From a virus, in IMG/VR virus record IMGVR_UViG_3300047489_000453, positions 62,001-126,000 of that record: 64,000 nt of DNA. One strand, 5' to 3'. This document shows, one piece after another, positions 1 to 8,331 of the stretch. A program made the position numbers and the translations under genes. Under the pieces are notes generated by a model. The model did not search any database. It saw nothing but the letters and a program-made list of their open reading frames with translations, and was not told where the DNA came from. Position 1 is the first letter of the stretch, and the number at the start of each line of letters is the position of its first letter.

Positions 1-2165
1 CATCTGCAATCGAGAGATGCTTTAAAAACGGGCTAGGTTGGTCAGACGACGACGCTGCCACGGCTACTGCCAAGGTAACCAAGTCAGTTGTCAACATTCT
101 CAGCAAAAAAACTGACTCTAATTACGAAGTCGAGGACATCCAAAAGGTAATAATTCAGCAGTTATGGGCCAGAGGATACGACGACGCAGCCACTCAATAC
201 ACTTTGTTTAAAGAAAAAAGGCGCAATGAGCGACTAGAGACTCCGGTAGATCCCGAGCTTAGAAAAATGGTCGATGACGACAATAAATACTTTCCATCAG
301 CCCTTCAGTATTACCAGTTTTTAAGTAAGTTTGCCAAATGGAACGAAGAGCTTGGCAGGCGTGAAACGTGGGGCGAGTGTGTTGATAGGGTCATGGATTT
401 CTTTGCCAAGAACAACTTTTACAAAAAGCTATCAGAGCAAGACAAGAAAGACCTTAAAGAATACCTTCATAGAATGGATGCGACTCCAGCCATGCGCGTC
501 ATTCAAATGGCAGGACCAGCCTTGGACAGGTGTAACGTAGGTGTTTATAACTGCAGCTATCTTACCATCTCTGACACCAAGTCATTCAGCGAACTGCTTT
601 ATATCCTAATGCAAGGTACTGGTGCAGGCTTTTCAGTCGAGCGTCAATACGTTAATCAGCTTCCTCCTGTCAGGCGGCAAACTGGCAAGGCTCCAAAGAA
701 GCTGACTATTATTGACGACACTGAGGGATGGTGTGACGCCCTGACCGCTGGTATTGATGCCTGGTTCAATGGCGAAGACATTGAGTTTGATTACTCAAAA
801 ATTCGACCAGCTGGAACAAGGCTCAAAACCAAAGGCGGCAGGGCTAGTGGGCCTGGTCCACTTATGGAGCTTATGTCATTCGCTCGTAACCTTATCCTGT
901 CTAGACAGGGCCAGTCCCTTACTGACATCGACTGCCATGATCTTGCTTGCAAGGTAGGCAAGATAGTACAGGTGGGAGGTGTAAGGCGTGCCAGTGAGAT
1001 CTCTTTAAGTGATCTAAACTCTGTGGAAATGCGTAACGCCAAGGCTGGTTCCTGGTGGACGAATAACCTGCAGAGGACGATGGCTAATAACTCTGCCGTG
1101 TATACAAAGAAGCCGGGAACTATTGAGTTCGTGGAGGAGTGGCTTGCGCTGGCTAAAAGCGGTTCAGGCGAACGAGGTATCTTTAATAGGGAAGGTGTTA
1201 ATAAGGCCCTTCCTGAAAGAAGGAAGCCTTGGACTTTCGGAACAAATCCCTGCGCCGAAATAATTTTGAGACCTTACCAGTTTTGCAACCTTTCCATTGT
1301 AGTTGCCAGGGAAAACGACACGCCTGAAAGCCTTGCTAAAAAGGTTCGTATCGCAACTATCTTTGGAACCATGCAGTCTTGCCTGACAAACTTCAAGTAC
1401 ATTCGTAAAGAATGGAAAGACAACTGTGAGGAAGAAAGACTTCTTGGCGTGGACATTACTGGTCAAATGGACTGCCCTATACTTAGGCCTGGCGCCAAGG
1501 GAAGGGCTGAGCTGCTTGAGAAGCTTAGAGGTATCGTCAACAAGACCAACGAAGAGTACGCAAAGAAGTTCGGTATTCCCAAGTCAGCAGCCGACACATG
1601 CGTTAAGCCGTCAGGTGATAGCGCTGTTATGTTCGGATGCTCTTCGGGTATTCACGCCAGGTTCGCCCAGTACTACATAAGACGCGTTCGTGAGCGAGCA
1701 GACAGCCCAATTGCACATATGCTTATTGACGCTGGTGTGCCTTGGATTGTGGCTCCAGAAGATGCTTCGCTTGTTGCTTTTGAGTTTCCCTGCGCTTCAC
1801 CTAAGGGCGCTATTATCAAGACTCAGCAGACCGCTATTGATCAGCTTGATAATTGGCTTGATTGGAAGCGCCACTGGGCTGAGCATTCTGTGTCTGCTAC
1901 TGTCTATATGGAACAGGATGAATGGCTAGACGCTGGCACCTGGGTTTATAAAAACTTTGATGAGATCTCTGGTATAAGCTTCTTGCCTAGGGACAACGGA
2001 ACTTATACAGGAACACCTTACGAAGAGATCGATGAAGCCGAGTACAAGCGAAGAGTGGAGACGTTTCCACAAGTTGATTGGGCTAAGCTTTCTAGGTACG
2101 AGAAGACAGACCACACTGAGTCAGCTCAGACCTACGCTTGCACTAGCGGCTCTTGCGAGCTGTAA
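1..2165 (+). CDS. nrdJ: Adenosylcobalamin-dependent (class II, monomeric) ribonucleoside-triphosphate reductase, 5' end outside window
   Basis: Reduces ribonucleotides to deoxyribonucleotides for phage DNA synthesis using a B12-generated thiyl radical. The reading frame is open from base 3, so the first recognisable start (TTG at 204) is not the real one. Bases 3-225 encode an ATP-cone-like allosteric domain ending in IQQLWARGYDDAATQY. The catalytic barrel carries an NCSY cysteine, then NPCAEI with a second cysteine 11 residues later (QFCNLS). This is the spacing of C408/C419 in the Lactobacillus leichmannii enzyme. The C-terminus CTSGSCEL has cysteines 5 apart, like C731/C736. These features point to the monomeric class II type. 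It ends just before a bidirectional terminator and faces the minus-strand cytochrome-like gene. Bases 2055-2070 hold one copy of the recurrent 16-bp palindrome. Confidence 0.95.
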   Translation, partial: SAIERCFKNGLGWSDDDAATATAKVTKSVVNILSKKTDSNYEVEDIQKVIIQQLWARGYDDAATQYTLFKEKRRNERLETPVDPELRKMVDDDNKYFPSALQYYQFLSKFAKWNEELGRRETWGECVDRVMDFFAKNNFYKKLSEQDKKDLKEYLHRMDATPAMRVIQMAGPALDRCNVGVYNCSYLTISDTKSFSELLYILMQGTGAGFSVERQYVNQLPPVRRQTGKAPKKLTIIDDTEGWCDALTAGIDAWFNGEDIEFDYSKIRPAGTRLKTKGGRASGPGPLMELMSFARNLILSRQGQSLTDIDCHDLACKVGKIVQVGGVRRASEISLSDLNSVEMRNAKAGSWWTNNLQRTMANNSAVYTKKPGTIEFVEEWLALAKSGSGERGIFNREGVNKALPERRKPWTFGTNPCAEIILRPYQFCNLSIVVARENDTPESLAKKVRIATIFGTMQSCLTNFKYIRKEWKDNCEEERLLGVDITGQMDCPILRPGAKGRAELLEKLRGIVNKTNEEYAKKFGIPKSAADTCVKPSGDSAVMFGCSSGIHARFAQYYIRRVRERADSPIAHMLIDAGVPWIVAPEDASLVAFEFPCASPKGAIIKTQQTAIDQLDNWLDWKRHWAEHSVSATVYMEQDEWLDAGTWVYKNFDEISGISFLPRDNGTYTGTPYEEIDEAEYKRRVETFPQVDWAKLSRYEKTDHTESAQTYACTSGSCEL
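2055..2070. repeat. 16-bp palindromic site, copy 1 (GTGGAGACGTTTCCAC)
   Basis: One mismatch from the perfect palindrome GTGGAGACGTCTCCAC. It lies inside the RNR coding sequence, where it encodes VETFP near the C-terminus. Confidence 0.8.
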
Positions 2166-2180
2166 TACCCAATAGCTAAA

Positions 2181-2216
2181 AAAATCCACTGTAGCTTACG
2201 GGCTACAGTGGATTTT
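2181..2216. terminator. Bidirectional intrinsic terminator
   Basis: Perfect 15-bp stem (2181-2195 with 2202-2216) and a 6-nt loop. T-runs on both strands serve the RNR gene (+) and the cytochrome-like gene (-). On the minus strand the T-run continues into AGCTATT, the tail shared by most terminators in this window. Confidence 0.9.
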
Positions 2217-2231
2217 TATTTGTTAATAGTT

Positions 2232-3272
2232 TTATTCAAACTTAACTATGCCAGCATCTATCAGTTCTTGCCGTAAAGATTCACCCTGGTATATGCCAGA
2301 GTAAGAGATTACGCCAGGACTAAATGGATGGAAACTGAATATACCGTCGCTTCCCCTTACACGGCCATACCAGTCTCGATTAAAGTCGAAGTCGCTAGCG
2401 TGCTTAAGAGTAGACTCATGGCACCTAGTACATGACTTAGTATCCACAGCTATAGTAGCCGCCTTAAAGCCTTTGGGAACAATATGAAACGCTTCCTCAG
2501 TTGTTGGAGCAAATGCATCTTTATTCCACTCTTGCCCTAAGGCGTTTACAAACTTCTGGCTAAGGGCTTTCTTAATCAAGCCATCAGACAGCTTGCCTAG
2601 TGAAGTTGTAGTCACATCGCCTTTGAATATCTGATGCGACTGGTAGACTCTCTTATCTGTGACAGACAACTCTTCGCCGTTAAAGCTGCAGAATCTCTGA
2701 AACTCTTTAAGAGTTGCAAATGGCCTGTACGATGTCATCTTCCAGCCATCGCTTGATTTGCTTCTGAGCCTGACCTCAAAGGTGTAGTATTTCTCTTTGT
2801 AGTAGATTTGAAGAACTTCACCTACTACAGCGCCCTCTGGGTACGCCCATACGTAAGAGGATCTTCTATCGCCTGGCAGAAACTTCTTGCTGACAACAAT
2901 AGGCTTATCCTTAGGCAGCAGCAAGAATTTAAAGGTAGAGAAATTATCGTCTGGAACACTTTCTGTTCCAGCTGGAGACCCCCATGGAAACTCTACATTA
3001 GGGTTGCCGTACAACTCCCTTGGCTTGTCGGCAGATATGTTATACGAGGGAGAGTGAATGCCTGGAAGGGCTCCAGCAAAATCTTGATAAGCTTTAGGCA
3101 TTTCCTTTTCCGTATATATAAGAAGCCTGCTATCTTTACGGATTCTATCTAGAACTCCGTCTTTACTGTCCGGTATATGAGAGGACAGTATCTCGTGCCT
3201 CTCAGGCGTAATAAACTTATAACCGTCGTTTCCTAAAATAGCCGCCAATCCTAGCGCCACAAATGAAAACAT
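2232..3272 (-). CDS. Exported cytochrome c-like protein (single CxxCH)
   Basis: A 346-residue protein of unknown role. It opens with a short hydrophobic segment (residues 1-15) that looks like a signal peptide. It carries one haem-c attachment motif, CTRCH, at about residues 281-285, followed by a C-terminal region with histidines and methionine-poor sequence. The rest is not recognised; similar long proteins with one CxxCH occur in environmental bacteria. Covalent haem attachment needs export, which agrees with the N-terminus. The start is set by AGGAGG five bases upstream of the ATG. A small hairpin (GGCTC/GAGCC) lies in the leader. The CxxCH is certain as sequence; haem binding is inference, because a lone CxxCH can also bind zinc. 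Confidence 0.7.
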   Translation of the reverse strand: MFSFVALGLAAILGNDGYKFITPERHEILSSHIPDSKDGVLDRIRKDSRLLIYTEKEMPKAYQDFAGALPGIHSPSYNISADKPRELYGNPNVEFPWGSPAGTESVPDDNFSTFKFLLLPKDKPIVVSKKFLPGDRRSSYVWAYPEGAVVGEVLQIYYKEKYYTFEVRLRSKSSDGWKMTSYRPFATLKEFQRFCSFNGEELSVTDKRVYQSHQIFKGDVTTTSLGKLSDGLIKKALSQKFVNALGQEWNKDAFAPTTEEAFHIVPKGFKAATIAVDTKSCTRCHESTLKHASDFDFNRDWYGRVRGSDGIFSFHPFSPGVISYSGIYQGESLRQELIDAGIVKFE

Positions 3273-3418
3273 AAAAACCTCCTGTCAAATGGGCTCCCAC
3301 AATCGAGAGCCGGGACTAAGAATAGTACCAACGAGTTAATATTTTACAACTGTTAAATTAATATTGCCGTCTTGATTTAATAGGCAATAGTAATAGACTA
3401 TTGGTGAAAGGAGCCACC

Positions 3419-4246
3419 ATGCCATCTAAAAAAATCGCCGTATTTAGCATCATGCAAAACGAAGATATATTTTCTAGGATATGGGTTAATCACTACTCTA
3501 AGCTAGTTCCTACATCAGATATGTTCATACTTAATCATAATACTTCAACTGAAAAAGCCATGAAGCACCTTGAGGACTTTAAACTAGAGGGCGTTAACGT
3601 CATAGATATAAACAACAGCGTCAGCTTTGATCATGAATGGCTCAGAGACACTGTCAAAGATTATCAAAAGAAGCTATTAGAATCCTATGAAGTGGTAATA
3701 TTTGCCGAGGCCGACGAATATATAGTAATAGACCCAAGTAAAACAAACCTAAGCCTATCAGAATATATTTCAGAATTCTTCAAAGACGGCGTTAAAAACA
3801 CAATACGCTGCACGGGGTACTGCGTTGATCATGTTGTAACACAGGAGCCACCGTTAAATCTTTCAAGGCCAATATTAGCCCAAAGATCCAGGTGGCGCAG
3901 AACCTTTATGTTTGATAAGCCTCTAATATCAAATCAACCTTGCGATTGGCATATAGGATTTCACTGGATTGAAGGCAAAGAAAACTCTCATACACCGGAT
4001 CGTAATGTTTTATTATTACATCTACACAAGATGGACTATTATTTATGCCTGCAGAAGCATGCTGAGTCTTCTAGAAGAAATTGGTCAGAAAAAGACATCA
4101 ACGAAAGAATAGGCGAGCATAACTATATAAGCGGCGACGTGGACCTATATAAATGGTTTGTATCTGGATCTAAGTTTCAAAAAACTGGCAACGAACTTGT
4201 AAAGTATCCTGACTATATAAGGAACATCGATCTACGATATTCTTGA
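3419..4246 (+). CDS. Glycosyltransferase-like protein (GT2/GT92-like)
   Basis: About 275 residues starting at the ATG at 3419, which has a clean AAAGGAG site six bases upstream; the frame is open further back but that start has no ribosome site. The N-terminus has the beta-strand/helix of a nucleotide-sugar transferase, the motif FAEADEYIV at about residue 98 is a DxD-like metal site, and FHWIEG and HLHKMDYY lie in the C-terminal half. It probably transfers a sugar to a virion or host glycan. It is a lone plus-strand gene between minus-strand neighbours, ended by the terminator at 4258-4287. The family is inferred from fold-like motifs only. Confidence 0.6.
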   Translation: MPSKKIAVFSIMQNEDIFSRIWVNHYSKLVPTSDMFILNHNTSTEKAMKHLEDFKLEGVNVIDINNSVSFDHEWLRDTVKDYQKKLLESYEVVIFAEADEYIVIDPSKTNLSLSEYISEFFKDGVKNTIRCTGYCVDHVVTQEPPLNLSRPILAQRSRWRRTFMFDKPLISNQPCDWHIGFHWIEGKENSHTPDRNVLLLHLHKMDYYLCLQKHAESSRRNWSEKDINERIGEHNYISGDVDLYKWFVSGSKFQKTGNELVKYPDYIRNIDLRYS

Positions 4247-4250
4247 TAGA

Positions 4251-4287
4251 TAAAAAAATCAGCCGTAGCGCATAAGCTACGGCTGAT
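4251..4287. terminator. Bidirectional terminator
   Basis: Twelve-bp stem 4258-4269/4276-4287, loop GCATAA. The minus-strand T-run is followed by ATCTATC, a variant of the shared AGCTAT tail. It separates the convergent genes ending at 4246 and 4293. Confidence 0.85.
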
Positions 4288-4292
4288 TAAAT

Positions 4293-4742
4293 TTATCTAA
4301 CCTTATCAAAGTACCTGTCCAGGTTTCTGGACACAAGGGCGGTGACTGCCCTATCCACCTTCAACCCTATTTTGGGCGTCGGGGAGTCTATAGCCAGCCA
4401 CCTGAGGTCTTTGGAGTTTTCTGTCATTTTCTTGTAGTCAGAAAATGACATCTCTCCGAATAGCTCACAGACGACTACTCTGTAAGCTTCCTGGCTAACT
4501 TCTCTCAGCATGGTTTCATTAGGCGTGACAACGTCATCGCCTAACGAGACTATGTTGAACCTCTTCTTGTAGGCTCTTCTATAGGCCTCGGAGAAGTTAC
4601 CGTAAACCTCGCCTGCAGCCAGCTTATCAGCTGGCATATCCATTACCGTCATAACTGGCCTTGGAGTAACGCCCTCCAAGGCTGGCTTGGTGTCGACTTC
4701 GACACCAAGCGCAAGGACTACCGAAAGTAACAAAGCATTCAT
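4293..4742 (-). CDS. Small secreted protein, function unknown
   Basis: A 149-residue protein with a short N-terminal hydrophobic segment (MNALLLSVVLALGVEV), likely a signal peptide. The remainder is soluble, with mixed charged helices. No family recognised. The start is set by AAAGGA seven bases upstream. It follows the 123-aa gene by 25 bases and probably shares the promoter at 5206-5236. Confidence 0.7.
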   Translation of the reverse strand: MNALLLSVVLALGVEVDTKPALEGVTPRPVMTVMDMPADKLAAGEVYGNFSEAYRRAYKKRFNIVSLGDDVVTPNETMLREVSQEAYRVVVCELFGEMSFSDYKKMTENSKDLRWLAIDSPTPKIGLKVDRAVTALVSRNLDRYFDKVR

Positions 4743-4767
4743 GTTTTATCCTTTCTTAAAGTAAAAA

Positions 4768-5139
4768 TTATTTAACCACATCTTTTGCAGATCTTACCAA
4801 AACTATTCGCCTGAACTGGGCGAACGTCTTGATCTCTAAAAGGCCCTCCTGCAGAATACTGCAGGCGACCTTTATCGTCTTTTCCCAACCTTGTAACTCT
4901 TCATCACTTAAAAGCATGATGAGAGAGTCAGTTTGACCCCGGTAAAAATCTACCGTGGTCTTACGCCACTTCTTGCCGCCGAGCTCGGCGAATAGAAAAT
5001 CCGAGCTTGAGGTATATTTACCCCAATTTTTCCTCTTCCCGATTAGGAAGAGTTTCTCTCTCCCTTGGACGCCAAGAGAGCACACGCTCTCTTCGAAACA
5101 TCCAATCGTAAAATCATGATCATGCACTGCAGGTAGCAT
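4768..5139 (-). CDS. Hypothetical protein (123 aa)
   Basis: Not recognised. Soluble, with aromatic and charged residues and several cysteines; no signal peptide or membrane segment. The start has a strong AAAGGAG seven bases upstream. It is the first gene after phage promoter P1, and its leader carries a perfect 7-bp hairpin (5169-5186, loop GAAA on the plus strand). Confidence 0.7.
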   Translation of the reverse strand: MLPAVHDHDFTIGCFEESVCSLGVQGREKLFLIGKRKNWGKYTSSSDFLFAELGGKKWRKTTVDFYRGQTDSLIMLLSDEELQGWEKTIKVACSILQEGLLEIKTFAQFRRIVLVRSAKDVVK

Positions 5140-5205
5140 GTCATTTCTCCTTTAAGATGTCCGTCACGCCATGGCGAAAGCCATGGTTAAAACGCGCGGA
5201 TCACC

Positions 5206-5236
5206 TAATTATGACGCTAAAATGCTTCTAATTTAG
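5206..5236 (-). promoter_or_regulatory. Phage promoter P1
   Basis: Minus-strand -35-like box CTAAATTAG and -10-like box GTCATAATTA, 12 bases apart, the same geometry as six other sites in this window. It reads into the genes at 4768-5139 and 4293-4742. The -35 overlaps the end of the HNH gene. Confidence 0.75.
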
Positions 5237-6000
5237 CTTTTCTTATTTAGATACATATCGCACAAAAATGTGAAAGAAAACTTCTTTAGCTTGTCTCTTA
5301 CGGTCGATATGTTAAGGCCAAACTTCTTAGCCCATCTTGGAAGTGTCATTGATTTGCCCATGTAGCTATACAGCTTAGGCTTGTTTATTTTTTTAGCCAT
5401 TGGAGACGCTGCTATGTCGTCTCCGCTGTATCCTTGGACATACAGGCTGCATACTGTTTCAAAATTAAGTCTAAGCTGCTTACAAAACGCGCTTAGGCTG
5501 AGTATCTCGCCCTTATAAACCACATCTCCGCATACCTTTGGAGGCTCTTCCATTATGGCCTCCTCAAAAGTCAACCCTCTCCTTAGCCTGGTATTTATAG
5601 TGTTGTAACACAGACCGAGATCTTTACACCAAACTGCAAGTGGTTGCTTTTTGCCTTTATATTCTATTATTCTGTTGGTTGACTTGTTTATAGCCTGCAT
5701 TTCAGAGACTATCCATTTCATGTTATTTGTCACGTAACCTTTATCATTATCTATCCTTTCAATCGTAAATTTATCCTTGGGTAAAGGGCATTCTCCAACT
5801 TCATTAAGAAAGTTTAAAAAGCTGTACCTGTAAAAGTCATCAAATACAAATCCTCTTCCGCCGTAGTTCTCATATCTTGCGTGTCTTGGATTGTGACACT
5901 TACTTATTATTCTTTGCCATGTTTTGTACTCTTTATAAAACCGTCTTCCTGGCATTGATGCGCCAGCCACGTCTAAATTTGTGAATGAATAATTTGGCAT
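5233..6000 (-). CDS. HNH-like endonuclease with C-terminal DNA-binding repeats
   Basis: A 255-residue protein of a family common in phages. Residues 20-105 hold the pattern YKTWQRIISKC, YENYGGRGF, FLNFLNEVG, TIERIDNDKGY and NMKWI, typical of the phage HNH-related domain that ends in a row of asparagines. After it come three repeats (about 113-150, 160-197 and 205-245) of the type GKKQPLAVWCKDLGL plus RLRRG, which resemble the modular DNA-binding repeats of homing endonucleases. Probably a selfish free-standing nuclease. No strong ribosome site is seen; the start lies in a short inverted repeat (ATTGGG/CCCAAT). Confidence 0.75.
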   Translation of the reverse strand: MPNYSFTNLDVAGASMPGRRFYKEYKTWQRIISKCHNPRHARYENYGGRGFVFDDFYRYSFLNFLNEVGECPLPKDKFTIERIDNDKGYVTNNMKWIVSEMQAINKSTNRIIEYKGKKQPLAVWCKDLGLCYNTINTRLRRGLTFEEAIMEEPPKVCGDVVYKGEILSLSAFCKQLRLNFETVCSLYVQGYSGDDIAASPMAKKINKPKLYSYMGKSMTLPRWAKKFGLNISTVRDKLKKFSFTFLCDMYLNKKS

Positions 6001-6017
6001 TGGGCCCCCAATATCTA

Positions 6018-6051
6018 AAAAAAAGCCAAGCAGCCTTAAGGCTGCCTGGCT
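6018..6051 (-). terminator. Terminator of the lipoprotein unit
   Basis: Stem 6024-6035/6040-6051 with one mismatch and loop TTAA. On the minus strand it is followed by eight Ts and AGATATT, a variant of the shared tail. Confidence 0.8.
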
Positions 6052-6063
6052 AATTAGTTATTA

Positions 6064-6231
6064 TTACCACTGCTTACGCAGGGTAACAGTTATGTCTATT
6101 TTGTCGACGAGTCTGCAGTCATACGGATTGACTGCAGTCCTAGAAGTCGTCTCGACTGAGTAGGACGTCTTTTCAGTCGACCTACATCCTAACCCTAGAC
6201 ATACCAAAGACAATAAAACAAGCCTGATCAT
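6064..6231 (-). CDS. Small lipoprotein (55 aa)
   Basis: The start is the ATG at 6231, preceded by AAGGAGG with a 5-base spacer. The N-terminus MIRLVLLSLVCLGLGC is a signal peptide ending in a lipobox with cysteine at residue 16, so the mature part is about 40 residues. It could be an outer-membrane spanin or a superinfection-exclusion lipoprotein. It is not proline-rich and has no inner-membrane spanin beside it, so neither role is firm. It is a single-gene cassette with its own promoter P2 and terminator. Confidence 0.75.
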   Translation of the reverse strand: MIRLVLLSLVCLGLGCRSTEKTSYSVETTSRTAVNPYDCRLVDKIDITVTLRKQW

Positions 6232-6262
6232 AAATCCTCCTTGTTGATAAGGGCTTATCATC

Positions 6263-6293
6263 TAATTATGACTCAATTTCAGGCTTAATTTAC
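6263..6293 (-). promoter_or_regulatory. Phage promoter P2
   Basis: Same geometry as P1 (TAAATT and GTCATAATTA). It drives the 55-aa lipoprotein gene. The leader holds a GATAA/TTATC hairpin just before the Shine-Dalgarno. Confidence 0.7.
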
Positions 6294-6297
6294 AACC

Positions 6298-6858
6298 CTA
6301 TTTAAACGGCGGACCTTCGTACCAGGTGACCAGGCTGTACCTGGTACCTGAGGTAACTGGAACAACCCGGTGCTTAATAAAAGATGGGAATACGATGGTT
6401 GTTCCTTTTATCCTTAGATCTGCCGGCATAGGAGACTGCTCATTCATCTGGAACTCGAGATCTCCGCCAGTGTAAGTTGACGGGTCACTAAGCTGCAGCA
6501 CAAACGATAGTTTTCTTTGAGAGTTACTGCCTGACTGTGGAATCCATCGAAGATCCTCATGCCAACCGTAATAACCTGTGTAGGCAGCGTCATACTCTGT
6601 GAACTGTATTTCATGAAATAGATTTATGTCGAAGCCAAATGCTGTATTGGCTCTTTTGCACACGTATTCTATGTCCCTAAACAGCCAGTCCCAATCTGAG
6701 TCAGATCTTTGTATCCACCTTATTTTTGATCTTCTCAAATCAGGGACATTACCATATGTAGTTGCCTGCACAGGTGCAATCTCAAGCGCTTGCTTGACAA
6801 CCTTGTCGCACTGGCTATCAGGCATGTAATTTTTCCACATTTGCCACATTGATCGCAT
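6298..6858 (-). CDS. 2-oxoglutarate/Fe(II)-dependent dioxygenase (prolyl-4-hydroxylase-like)
   Basis: A 186-residue oxygenase that would hydroxylate a protein, nucleic acid or small molecule using Fe(II), oxygen and 2-oxoglutarate. The facial triad is visible: H100 and D102 in WHED and H163 in FIKHRVVPV. R173 lies 10 residues further on and would bind 2-oxoglutarate (GTRYSLVTWYEGP). The length fits the phage PF13640-type family. The start has AAAGGAG upstream. A sigma70-like promoter (TTGACT, about 18 bases, TTTAAT) lies at about 6880-6912. The substrate is unknown; the glycan genes nearby and DNA modification are both possible contexts. Confidence 0.85.
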   Translation of the reverse strand: MRSMWQMWKNYMPDSQCDKVVKQALEIAPVQATTYGNVPDLRRSKIRWIQRSDSDWDWLFRDIEYVCKRANTAFGFDINLFHEIQFTEYDAAYTGYYGWHEDLRWIPQSGSNSQRKLSFVLQLSDPSTYTGGDLEFQMNEQSPMPADLRIKGTTIVFPSFIKHRVVPVTSGTRYSLVTWYEGPPFK

Positions 6859-6914
6859 CTTAGACTCCTTTTGTTAGGTGTATTAAACATCACTACGGTA
6901 CATAAAGTCAATAA

Positions 6915-7075
6915 AGAGAAGATGCCGGCTTCAGGAAGGAGGGTCCGTCCGGCATCTTCGGCCGAGGTTAGGCTGAAAGGGTAAGGCCTGCGCACTCTCG
7001 GCTTACGCCCCCATGCAGCCGTGATGCTGGCAGCCGCTTAAGGCTAGGAGGAGCCTCGGGATTAGGTTATATTAT
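6915..7075 (-). ncRNA. GC-rich structured region, candidate small RNA
   Basis: Non-coding, clearly richer in G+C than its surroundings, between divergent genes. Bases 6962-6967 (CCGAGG) pair with 7054-7059 (CCTCGG) and close a multi-arm fold. Inside it are arms such as CGGCT/AGCCG and AGCC/GGCT, and a hairpin with loop AGGAGG. Reading on the minus strand, the fold is followed by a hairpin with an 8-bp stem (GATGCCGG/CCGGCATC) and a T-rich tail TTCTCTTT, a plausible terminator. That favours minus-strand transcription. It is not a tRNA, as no T-loop is present. The rest of 6859-7199 holds only promoter-like sequence. Confidence 0.45.
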
Positions 7076-7199
7076 CGAGTTCAAAAAGTAAATTCCATAA
7101 TTAATGGACGTAAACTTAAATAACCTGGGTAAATAGCCTATACACTGAAATAATGTATTGACTATAATTCGTAGCTTCAATACTGGGCAGGAAAAAATT

Positions 7200-7835
7200 A
7201 TGGTTATGTACAACCTTTCTCATCTAATTCAATACGATCCTCAAATAGTGTTTGGACCGATACAGGATGATGAAGCTCTGTTTTTATTCTCGCTAGTTAG
7301 GGTTCTTAGACTTAAAAGAATTCTTGAGGTAGGGTTTTTCAAAGGCTATTCAGCCACTAACTTTCTAGCGGCAGTTGGCAAAAAGGGAACTGTCTATAGC
7401 TGCGATATAAATAAGATTACGGCCCTGGAAGAAAACCATAAGCCAATAAGCAAAGACGTTGGAGAATTAACAGCCCAAGACGTAGATGGTCTACCGTTAG
7501 ACTTGGTGTTCTTTGACTGCCACAACCTTATAGCGCAGATGAAATGTTTTCATAAGCTTAAAGAGGCCGGAATAATTACTGATAAAACTATTTTAGCCCT
7601 GCATGATACCGGGACTCACCCAGGCAAGCTCCATACTGCCGTTGTATACACGCAGATAGGGCCCGGAGAGTTTATACACCAGCCGGTTGAAAGAGAGATG
7701 GTTAACATATTTGCCGACATGGGCTACAGCCCTTTATGCCTTAATATGGACATAAGCCGATGCTCTGAGGATGATCTACCGTTTAGGCACGGTCTTACAA
7801 TAATGAGCAAGTTTACCAAGCTAAGACTGTCTTAG
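7200..7835 (+). CDS. SAM-dependent methyltransferase (class I, Methyltransf_24-like)
   Basis: About 211 residues from the ATG at 7200, chosen because AGGA lies just upstream; a TTG at 7158 in frame has no ribosome site. Motif I is RILEVGFFKGYSATNFL with the acidic loop VYSCDIN after strand 2, then DLVFFDCHN and LALHDTG. Such enzymes in glycan clusters methylate sugars or small molecules. It converges with the cupin gene (gap 2 bases) and belongs to the glycan-modification genes of 7-10 kb. The acceptor is unknown. Confidence 0.75.
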   Translation: MVMYNLSHLIQYDPQIVFGPIQDDEALFLFSLVRVLRLKRILEVGFFKGYSATNFLAAVGKKGTVYSCDINKITALEENHKPISKDVGELTAQDVDGLPLDLVFFDCHNLIAQMKCFHKLKEAGIITDKTILALHDTGTHPGKLHTAVVYTQIGPGEFIHQPVEREMVNIFADMGYSPLCLNMDISRCSEDDLPFRHGLTIMSKFTKLRLS

Positions 7836-7837
7836 GC

Positions 7838-8236
7838 TTACTTATCAAGATTTAAATCGCCTATAAACTTACGAGTTATCCTGTAGGAATCGTCATCAAA
7901 GTGTTGAGTTGAGAACTCTGTTATTTTGGCGTCGGTCACACCATAGAACTGATGAACTACCCCAGGCTCGACGTGCCAAGCCTGCCCTGCGGATAGCATG
8001 ATCTGCTTAAAGCTAGGAACGTTGTCTCCAACTACAGGGCTTACAGAATATACAAATAGGACTTTGCCCTCAGTAACTAGTAAGACTTCGTCTTTTATCT
8101 TGTGATAATGATAACTACAGTATCCGTCTTTATTAAGAGTCAGTAGCTTACCGCAGTATTTGTCGCTGTTTGCTACCCATACTTCTGTGCCCCATGTCTT
8201 GGGAGCAAACGTCATTTTATCTACAAATCCCGGCAT
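7838..8236 (-). CDS. Cupin-fold sugar-isomerase-like protein
   Basis: A 132-residue single-domain cupin. The beginning (PKTWGTEVWVANSDKYCGK) and the motif CSYHYHKIKDEVLLVTEG, with H-x-H and E metal ligands, plus PGVVHQFYG later on, match small cupins related to D-lyxose or mannose-6-phosphate isomerases. It probably binds a metal and acts on a sugar or sugar nucleotide. The start has GGAG five bases upstream. A second cupin of the same size is encoded at 33042-33419 beside the other glycan block. Confidence 0.75.
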   Translation of the reverse strand: MPGFVDKMTFAPKTWGTEVWVANSDKYCGKLLTLNKDGYCSYHYHKIKDEVLLVTEGKVLFVYSVSPVVGDNVPSFKQIMLSAGQAWHVEPGVVHQFYGVTDAKITEFSTQHFDDDSYRITRKFIGDLNLDK

Positions 8237-8331
8237 AAGAACTCCAGTTGTCTTAAAACAGCAAGTATGGCATTATTCTACCAGCCCGTGGTCTGGGCTC
8301 ATACATATTATGGCATACAGGCAGAGACAAT

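Noticed and set aside
6735-6995. 86-codon minus-strand ORF upstream of and overlapping the oxygenase gene
   Set aside because: It overlaps the oxygenase in another frame and runs through the structured GC-rich region; no ribosome site.
6915-7075. tRNA or cobalamin riboswitch in the GC-rich region
   Set aside because: No T-loop, no CCA-ready acceptor, and no B12-box-like sequence could be found.
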